This document shows positions 1 to 5,026 of a DNA stretch of 9,252 nucleotides, piece after piece. Origin of the DNA: JAYZDF01 sp036337945. GTDB lineage: Bacteria; Myxococcota; Kuafuiibacteriia; Kuafuiibacteriales; Kuafuiibacteriaceae. The position numbers were made by a program, and so were the translations under genes. Under the pieces are notes generated by a model. That model had not been told where the DNA came from. It saw only the letters and a program-made list of their open reading frames with translations, and ran no database searches. Within the stretch, counting starts at the first letter, position 1, and every line of letters starts with the position of its first letter. The stretch is from contig JAYZDF010000113.1 of the NCBI GenBank assembly GCA_036337945.1, positions 1 to 9,252 on the forward strand, given 5' to 3'.

Positions 1-900
1 TTCTCGCTCCATACTTTCTATGATGAACTCAATGCATTGAATTTGAGATTCTAGAAGAGCAATCCTCGCTTCAATACAAGTAATGTCATTCTCAATTCGA
101 GCTATGCTTTGATTCTCACGTTGAAGTTCGTTTCGCGCGGCTTTAAGCTGACGGAAGGTTTTCGTCGTTGTCGCCGCTAGATTTTTACATTCTTCAGCAG
201 CAGACAAAGTTTCACGAATAGGTTTGCCTAGCCTCGATTGTAATTGACGAGTCTCATCTTCCGTCAAACTCGTGAGGTTTGTCAGTTTCGCAATTTCCGT
301 TGCAATCGAGTCGGCGTCTTTTTGAGGATTTTTCTCCTGCGCACTATGACTAGAACATGTCGGCTCACCCAACGGGTTTGCCAACACGCGTGTAGAAGCG
401 GACGTACTGATTTGTGAAGCTTTTGCCTCTTCTATCGCTGCCCGAGCGCCTGTCGAGACCTGGACGGCTGACTCAACAGCTTCAACGGCATTCTCAAGCG
501 TTTGAATGATCCTTTGAGATACACGCTCAACCTCAATAGCGCTTTCTTTACACTTCGGTTGAAGGTTTTGAAATTCTCGATGAACTGCGGCGCGAGTCTC
601 TTGAAAAGATTGACGTACGCTTTGTTGAGAAATCCGAACCTGCTGCTGTTGAGCATCAAGTTGGTCGCGGAGGCCGTGAACACGGTTTTTGATCTCATCT
701 CGACGTTGCTTATGCACCTTCAGTTCACAACGCAATGCTCGAGCCTGCTCTCGAAGTTCTCTGCGAGTGGCCCGCAGCTGCGAGCGCTGCACTCGTAGCG
801 ATGACTTTCCTAAGCGAAGTCCCGAAGCTGAAACCTTCTCCAGCGCATGTCCAGGGCCAATGCTTGATTTGACACCTGGTGAATGTATACGAGCTGCCAT
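1..900 (-). CDS. Coiled-coil protein, C-terminus beyond window edge
   Basis: The first 300 codons of an uninterrupted frame begin at ATG 900-898 and run off the left edge with no stop. The start is supported by an in-frame TAG four codons upstream and an AGG (908-910) seven bases before the ATG. The protein has no signal peptide or membrane segment. Residues 1-35 are Gly/Ser/basic and probably disordered. Residues 36-115 are extremely rich in Arg, Gln, Glu and Leu and look like a long coiled coil. Helical heptads continue through 118-162. A Ser/Pro-rich break (163-195) follows, and then a second coiled-coil stretch (197-300). It is probably a cytoplasmic structural or scaffolding protein, but no family is recognised. 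It lies 139 bases downstream of the M14 hydrolase on the same strand and may be transcribed separately. Coding reality is well supported by length and composition; function is unknown. Confidence 0.85.
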   Translation of the reverse strand, partial: MAARIHSPGVKSSIGPGHALEKVSASGLRLGKSSLRVQRSQLRATRRELREQARALRCELKVHKQRRDEIKNRVHGLRDQLDAQQQQVRISQQSVRQSFQETRAAVHREFQNLQPKCKESAIEVERVSQRIIQTLENAVEAVESAVQVSTGARAAIEEAKASQISTSASTRVLANPLGEPTCSSHSAQEKNPQKDADSIATEIAKLTNLTSLTEDETRQLQSRLGKPIRETLSAAEECKNLAATTTKTFRQLKAARNELQRENQSIARIENDITCIEARIALLESQIQCIEFIIESMERE

Positions 901-922
901 CAGAGAACCTATCGGCAAGACG

Positions 923-949
923 ATAATAATTGTTGTGAACTATCTGTAA
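923..949 (-). promoter_or_regulatory. Possible promoter of the coiled-coil gene
   Basis: On the minus strand a TATTAT box (928-923) lies 23-25 bases before the ATG at 900. A poor -35-like TTACAG (949-944) sits 15 bases further upstream, a spacing shorter than the usual 17. The surrounding A+T-rich stretch fits a promoter, but the match is weak. Confidence 0.25.
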
Positions 950-975
950 TTACGAGCATTTTTGCTTTAAAACAT

Positions 976-992
976 ACTCGCTTCACCCGAGT
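976..992 (-). terminator. Weak terminator-like hairpin after the M14 hydrolase gene
   Basis: On the minus strand, ACTCG-GGTGAAG-CGAGT forms a 5-bp stem with a 7-base loop, followed by ATGTTTT. It lies about 50 bases after the stop of the M14 gene. The stem is short and the U-tract has only four bases, so this is a marginal Rho-independent terminator. It overlaps the neighbouring palindrome (991-1006) by two bases, so the two hairpins would compete at their junction. Confidence 0.3.
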
Positions 993-1006
993 GGTTTCGA
1001 AACCAC
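991..1006. repeat. Perfect 16-bp palindrome
   Basis: GTGGTTTCGAAACCAC reads the same on both strands. It sits between the M14 hydrolase stop (1040) and the coiled-coil gene start (900). In RNA it gives a 6-bp stem with a UCGA loop; in DNA it could be a dimeric regulator site. The rest of the 901-1039 gap shows no gene. Confidence 0.5.
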
Positions 1007-1039
1007 AGAGGGAAATTAAGGATAGATTTCTAGATCAGT

Positions 1040-2023
1040 TCACACGACTCGTTGAGATTTTGATTTTGCCTCGGTCACAATTTCGTGGACCATATCGTTT
1101 TGTCCGAGCACTTGCGCCATATAATCTAAGGAGCCCGGCGCTTCTAAGGTCACCGACCATTTGGCCCCCGCCTTGATGAAATAATCTTTGAGAGTGCTTC
1201 GATTCTTGCTTGTTCCTACACCGGGATGAGACATCGTATAAGGCTTTGTGTCGCCGGACAATAACGACCACCGAGTTCCAAAACGGGCCATGGCCGGTGC
1301 CAAGAGATCTTCAGCGTTTCGGTGTAAAGTCCAAAAGCCATTTCGCCGAGTGCTCCCGCTATGTAAGTCGAGGGCTAGATCAAATGATTCTTGAGATAGA
1401 GCATCCTGAACTACAGTGACTTCCTTTGGAAGTGTCGGTTCATCAGACAAAAATACCCGGTTCAAATCAACGTCTTCGGGTGTGCGGCGATGATTTTGCG
1501 CATAGCCTCTCGGGTTCACCATTGGAACAATTGCGAACTCAATACCCGCGCGAAGCTCTGGTCGAGCAATCAGCTGATCGATAAGCAACAATGCTGCGGC
1601 GGGTCCACATGGCTCATTGCCATGGACACCACCAGTAATAATCACACTCAATTGTTTCGGTCCAACACTTGGAAGTTTGATCATCTCAATAGACTCGCCC
1701 TGTGCTTCTCCAATTGTTCGAACAGAAAGATTGTCTTGTTGGCGGTAGGCATCAATTCTTTGACGGTACGCAGAGAGATCATTTGCCGGAAGAATTTGGG
1801 AGAATGCGGGAATCGCAGAAGGAGGCGTTTCAATTCGTAGCCGAGCTGGCATCGCTCGGCCAGCAGTGCCGCGGGTGCGACGCCAAGAAGTCGTTCCTCT
1901 AACAGCGGCTGCAGCGTCCATGCGATCTGCGGGTCTGCGGTCGGAACGAAACCCAGCAAGCACACGAGAACGCTCCGTTGACCGGCCGGCTAAACGACCT
2001 GTGATACCACTAATTCTTGGCAT
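1040..2023 (-). CDS. M14-type zinc carboxypeptidase / AstE-AspA-like hydrolase
   Basis: The protein has 327 residues and a recognisable M14 metallopeptidase fold signature. The zinc ligands are in G-x-H-G-N-E (H134, E137) and D-L-H-S-G (H221). Substrate-binding elements are N-P-R-G (170-173) and D-V-D-L-N-R-x-F (184-191). The probable general base is E294 in T-L-E-A-P-G. The family removes C-terminal residues from peptides or acyl groups from amino acids; murein-peptide amidases and succinylglutamate desuccinylases are relatives. The exact substrate cannot be read from sequence. There is no signal peptide, so a cytoplasmic site is likely. The first 60 residues are a basic, Arg-rich tail unlike the family core. 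Starts at M35 (1921) or M58 (1852) are possible, though neither has a clear ribosome site. The chosen ATG at 2023 has AGG only two bases upstream. It is 79 bases downstream of the kinase on the same strand. Confidence 0.88.
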   Translation of the reverse strand: MPRISGITGRLAGRSTERSRVLAGFRSDRRPADRMDAAAAVRGTTSWRRTRGTAGRAMPARLRIETPPSAIPAFSQILPANDLSAYRQRIDAYRQQDNLSVRTIGEAQGESIEMIKLPSVGPKQLSVIITGGVHGNEPCGPAAALLLIDQLIARPELRAGIEFAIVPMVNPRGYAQNHRRTPEDVDLNRVFLSDEPTLPKEVTVVQDALSQESFDLALDLHSGSTRRNGFWTLHRNAEDLLAPAMARFGTRWSLLSGDTKPYTMSHPGVGTSKNRSTLKDYFIKAGAKWSVTLEAPGSLDYMAQVLGQNDMVHEIVTEAKSKSQRVV

Positions 2024-2068
2024 GACCTGTTAGTAGTATCGGTAGAATTCGTATTTGGTCCTCACTAA

Positions 2069-2088
2069 TTTGTGCGTAAAGTCACAAA
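2069..2088. promoter_or_regulatory. CRP/FNR-like inverted repeat upstream of the M14 gene
   Basis: TTTGTG-CGTAAAGT-CACAAA is a 6-bp perfect inverted repeat. Its core TGTGCGTAAAGTCACA (2071-2086) differs at one half-site position from the TGTGA-N6-TCACA arrangement of CRP-family sites. It lies 46 bases before the hydrolase start, between that gene and the kinase stop. It may be an operator, or a stem at the kinase mRNA end; it lacks a following T-tract. No convincing -35/-10 pair was found beside it. Confidence 0.35.
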
Positions 2089-2102
2089 ACAGGCATTTAC
2101 CC

Positions 2103-4124
2103 TTACTGTTTTACTTGAGAACGTATCGTTTTTTCGATTTTGCGCTCTAAAGCGAGGCAGCGTGATGCAACATCCTGCCGAGCAGAAGCAGAATTCGCAT
2201 TTCGAGATTGGGAATCTAACTCCAAATAGTCCTCTTCGAATTTAGACAAAGTCTTTGGGTCAGACAGCTGCTCCGACGCTCGAACCAAGGCAGCATGAAC
2301 GTTCTTCAGGCGTGCCTGTACTGTTTTATTCGACACCGCGTGGTCTGTGAGAACAGCCAGTAGCTGTCTGTGCGTTTGTTTTATGTCTTTCGAGCTTTGC
2401 TTCGCAGCTTTTTTCCAGCTTTCGAAAAGCGGTGCGGTTGAATCAATTTTGGTCAATTCATTCGCTCTCATTCCCTTTTTGAGAAGAGCCTTTTTGAGTT
2501 CCTGTTTAAGCTCATTAATTTCGTCTTTTGAAAGCTTGCTCGAAGAAACGGAAGTTTCAGGAGAATCATCTTCCAATTCATCCAACGTAGTCTTGTTCGC
2601 CACAGAAACCTTGGCTTGCCCGATCTTACGAGACTTTCTAGACGCTGATTTCGACGACGCTACGCGTACTTTTTCTTCGACACCGTCGACCGAGGAATTT
2701 GAAGCAGATGGAGTATCCTCACGATTGTTGTCTTTTTGTTCACCATTATCTTTATCCTGGTTTTGAACGATCGGCTCCAATGCGGGCGACTTTGTGATGG
2801 GACGGAGGCGATTCCCCGCCGTTCTCACTCGGAAGGTTCCAAGTTCCGAAGCGATGTAGAAACCAATCCCTGAAACTACGAGCAATAAAGCCAAAAAGGC
2901 GAAGATTTTTTGAGGATTTTGGATGAGTTTTTCCGGCGGTCTCGGCGCCTCAATCCCACTGGCTGAGCGATTAATCGGCTGCATAGTGGCATCGGCGCTC
3001 CAGTTTGGCGTCGGCTGCTCTGTGGTTAGCGCGGAAGCCACTTCGTACTGCATCGACGCGGGTGGCGCAGAAAGATTCGAAGGCGGCATAGACACATAAC
3101 TCGGCGGCGCAGACATATATGCCGGCGGGGCAGACGCTTGCACTGGCCCGAGCGAACCTCTTGGGTCACTAACTGCCCGCAAGGAAAGAAACATGTCGCT
3201 TCCTTCTATTTTTCCTGCAAGCTCGTCTACGATACCAACGACACTGGCCGCTGATCCCGGGCGGTACGCTGGGTCTTTTTCCATGAGACTTATGGCAAGT
3301 GCCTCTAATCCATCGCTCGGAGGTAACGGGGGCGGTGCCTCACAAAGATGCCGCATAATGACGGTTTTCATGTCACCCTCAAAAGGGGGCCGCCCAGCGA
3401 TCATCTCATAGAGGATCACGCCCAATGCGTACAGGTCCGCAGAAAAGGTCACCTCCGCAGACTGAGACTGCTCGGGAGCCAAATATCTCGGTGTGCCGAG
3501 CGTGTAACCCGTTTTAGTAATCTTCGTCGCAGGCTCTGCTTCACCGGCAATCGACACCAAGCCAAAATCCAATATTTTTACCTGCTCGGTGTCATCGAAT
3601 TTGGTGAGCATAACATTGCCAGGCTTGAGGTCACGATGAATGAAGCCGAGCTTGTGTGCTTCAGCAAGACCGGCACTCATTTGACGCACGATGTTCGCGC
3701 TTCGAGCTGAACCCAATGCGCCATCTTCTTTCAATATTTGCTCGAGTGTCTTACCCGCAATGTACTCCATCGCCAGAAAAGTTAACCCCTCTGGAGTTGT
3801 ACCAAAGTCGACTAGGGTCACGATATTCGGGTGGCGCATCTTGCTAAGCGCCTGAGCTTCACGCTTGAAGCGACTCATTGCACGTTTATCAGAGCCAAGT
3901 TCCCCAAATAAAAGTTTATAGGCACGTTTACTCTCGAGGACGGTATGCTCAGCGAGATACACGTATCCCATTGCACCAGTCCCCAGGCGAGAAACGATCT
4001 TGTATCGATCAATCTCGAGCCCAATAAGTGGATCTTCGTCCGATTCGATGAGCCGATGACCGTCGATTCCACAGAACTCATTTTCCGTAGAATAGATGGA
4101 GCGGCATTTTGGACAAACCAACAC
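2103..4124 (-). CDS. Transmembrane Ser/Thr protein kinase with zinc-ribbon-like N-terminus
   Basis: This 673-residue protein is a Hanks-type (PknB-like) kinase. A zinc-ribbon-like knuckle (C4-x2-C7, C18, then D21-G-H23) precedes the catalytic domain at about 41-300. All key elements are intact: glycine loop G-T-G-A-M-G (48-53), Lys70, Glu89 of helix C, H-R-D-L-K-P-G-N (163-170, catalytic D165), D-F-G (186-188) and A-P-E (216-218). T203, T205 and T208 are candidate activation-loop phosphosites. Four Pro-rich heptads (331-358) lead to one membrane segment (about 407-425). A Ser/Lys/Asp-rich linker and a helical, partly coiled-coil tail (530-673) then lie outside the cytoplasm. The start is GTG at 4124: an in-frame TGA lies four codons upstream and no in-frame ATG is available. 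No strong ribosome site is seen. It is divergent from the lipoprotein genes and first of the minus-strand group. Its substrate is unknown. Confidence 0.95.
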   Translation of the reverse strand: MLVCPKCRSIYSTENEFCGIDGHRLIESDEDPLIGLEIDRYKIVSRLGTGAMGYVYLAEHTVLESKRAYKLLFGELGSDKRAMSRFKREAQALSKMRHPNIVTLVDFGTTPEGLTFLAMEYIAGKTLEQILKEDGALGSARSANIVRQMSAGLAEAHKLGFIHRDLKPGNVMLTKFDDTEQVKILDFGLVSIAGEAEPATKITKTGYTLGTPRYLAPEQSQSAEVTFSADLYALGVILYEMIAGRPPFEGDMKTVIMRHLCEAPPPLPPSDGLEALAISLMEKDPAYRPGSAASVVGIVDELAGKIEGSDMFLSLRAVSDPRGSLGPVQASAPPAYMSAPPSYVSMPPSNLSAPPASMQYEVASALTTEQPTPNWSADATMQPINRSASGIEAPRPPEKLIQNPQKIFAFLALLLVVSGIGFYIASELGTFRVRTAGNRLRPITKSPALEPIVQNQDKDNGEQKDNNREDTPSASNSSVDGVEEKVRVASSKSASRKSRKIGQAKVSVANKTTLDELEDDSPETSVSSSKLSKDEINELKQELKKALLKKGMRANELTKIDSTAPLFESWKKAAKQSSKDIKQTHRQLLAVLTDHAVSNKTVQARLKNVHAALVRASEQLSDPKTLSKFEEDYLELDSQSRNANSASARQDVASRCLALERKIEKTIRSQVKQ
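3051..3134 (-). repeat. Four tandem S-x-P-P heptads in the kinase linker
   Basis: Residues 331-358 read as four in-register seven-residue units: SAPPAYM, SAPPSYV, SMPPSNL, SAPPASM. The pattern is S-[AM]-P-P-x-x-[MVL]. They lie between the kinase domain and the membrane segment. Such a stretch could be a flexible spacer, a docking site or a phosphorylation target; the sequence does not say which. Confidence 0.85.
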
Positions 4125-4132
4125 CGATTCGG

Positions 4133-4138
4133 ATCATA
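4133..4138 (-). promoter_or_regulatory. Possible -10 box of the kinase gene
   Basis: TATGAT on the minus strand ends nine bases before the GTG start. If used, transcription would begin within two or three bases of the start codon, giving an almost leaderless mRNA. That would fit the absence of a Shine-Dalgarno sequence. No good -35 is present at normal spacing; a consensus-like TTGACA at 4175-4170 is 31 bases away, too far to pair with it. Confidence 0.2.
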
Positions 4139-4173
4139 GCGATTTCCAGGAGATTGAGCTAGATTTCTATGTC

Positions 4174-4198
4174 AATTTCAGACATTTACCGTGAAATT
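4174..4198. promoter_or_regulatory. Inverted repeat in the divergent intergenic region
   Basis: AATTTCA (4174-4180) and TGAAATT (4192-4198) are a perfect 7-bp inverted repeat with an 11-base spacer. It sits between the kinase (starting at 4124) and the small exported protein (starting at 4262). The position suits a dimeric regulator that controls both directions, but no regulator is known here. The rest of 4125-4261 shows no gene and no convincing plus-strand promoter. Confidence 0.35.
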
Positions 4199-4261
4199 AG
4201 CACGGAGCGTCGACTTCAATTTGCCGTAGGCTCCGAGGAAGGCTAGTCTCGGGTAGCGCCA

Positions 4262-5020
4262 ATGCTCACCGCACTCAGCCTCAGCATACTTGCCGCAAAT
4301 ATTGCGATTCATACTCAAGACGCCCGTGGTGCGTCCGATGAGAGCATTCGCACGCTTTCAAAACGTCTGGCAGTAGCAACGGCTTTACGAACCGGGCAAT
4401 CGACCTCCACCACGAAGCGGAATTCGGTCGAAAACTGTTCGGAAATCACCCGATGTGTCTCTGATGTTCGCGTGGAAACAGGTGCCCAGCACGTCATCTT
4501 GCTTCGAGTCTTGTCGCTCCCATCAAGAATCCGGGTTTCAGCGACCTTGGTACTCAGTGCGAGAGATAAACGCATTCCACGAGAAATCTTAGCAGCACAA
4601 GAAAAAGCAGGCCCGAAACAGAAAGATATCGACCTCAATCAAGCGGCAGATAACTGGGAAAAAGAATTGGCCAAACTGGCGGAAGAGCTTTTTTCAGGGT
4701 GGCCCGAACCGGTCCTCAAACCCAAACCCGAAAAATCTGCGCTACTTGGAGGCTCGGACACGACGATTGCAATTATCACAGAGTCTGAGCTCGACAAGAA
4801 TAAATGGCTTTGGAAATTATCTTGGATTGGTGCCGGGGCCCTTTTGTCGACAGGCGGTATGATCACGGATGCCGTCTTACCGAGTAGCCATAATCAAACG
4901 CTCGATACAAACGATTTTATCGGACCCGGACTTATTGTGACGGGAATCATCGCGGGGCTTACAGGAATTTATCTTAATCCTTTCGAAGATAACGACTCGA
5001 GCCAAGAGAAACAGGAGTAA
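4262..5020 (+). CDS. Small exported/membrane protein of unknown function, coupled to the RCC1 lipoprotein
   Basis: The protein has 252 residues. The N-terminus has a hydrophobic stretch (2-16) ending near A-R-G-A (21-24), consistent with a signal peptide or anchor, though the n-region has no positive charge. Residues 30-100 hold C59 and C65 and the pattern C-x5-C-x8-GAQHVILLRV. This resembles the short CsgG/TolB-like N-terminal module found in many envelope proteins of these bacteria; the likeness is by eye only. A charged helical middle (105-145) and a Pro/Lys linker (147-158) follow, then two likely membrane helices (about 183-206 and 219-238) and an acidic tail. The ATG at 4262 is the only start after an in-frame TAG at 4244-4246. 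The nearest purine-rich AGGAAGG (4236-4242) is too distant to be a good ribosome site. It probably forms an operon with the next gene and may help assemble or anchor its product. Confidence 0.82.
   Translation: MLTALSLSILAANIAIHTQDARGASDESIRTLSKRLAVATALRTGQSTSTTKRNSVENCSEITRCVSDVRVETGAQHVILLRVLSLPSRIRVSATLVLSARDKRIPREILAAQEKAGPKQKDIDLNQAADNWEKELAKLAEELFSGWPEPVLKPKPEKSALLGGSDTTIAIITESELDKNKWLWKLSWIGAGALLSTGGMITDAVLPSSHNQTLDTNDFIGPGLIVTGIIAGLTGIYLNPFEDNDSSQEKQE
5013..5017 (+). promoter_or_regulatory. Ribosome binding site that sets the GTG start of the RCC1 lipoprotein
   Basis: AGGAG lies nine bases before GTG 5027. It is inside the last two codons of the upstream gene, whose stop is 5018-5020. 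This supports translational coupling and the choice of GTG rather than a later start. Confidence 0.8.
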
Positions 5021-5026
5021 TTCTCC

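Noticed and set aside
432..949. Several open frames on both strands (432-698 minus, 502-798 plus, 689-949 plus)
   Set aside because: They overlap the continuous 300-codon coiled-coil frame on the minus strand, which has the better start, composition and length.
1681..1965. 94-codon Leu-rich minus-strand frame overlapping the hydrolase gene
   Set aside because: It lies in another frame of a gene with a clear catalytic domain and has no convincing start signal. It is kept only as evidence for a possible N-terminal frameshift.
2347..2766. 139-codon plus-strand frame with hydrophobic and Ser-rich character
   Set aside because: It is antisense to the charged tail of the kinase; Lys/Glu/Ser codons read backwards give Phe/Leu/Ser-rich sequence.
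3348..3710. 120-codon plus-strand frame
   Set aside because: It is antisense to the conserved catalytic core of the kinase and has no family features.
4154..4182. Plus-strand promoter based on TTGAGC
   Set aside because: No -10-like hexamer occurs at 16-18 bases downstream.
4315..4638. 107-codon minus-strand frame inside the small exported protein gene
   Set aside because: The plus-strand frame has the operon context, export signal and membrane segments; this is its shadow.
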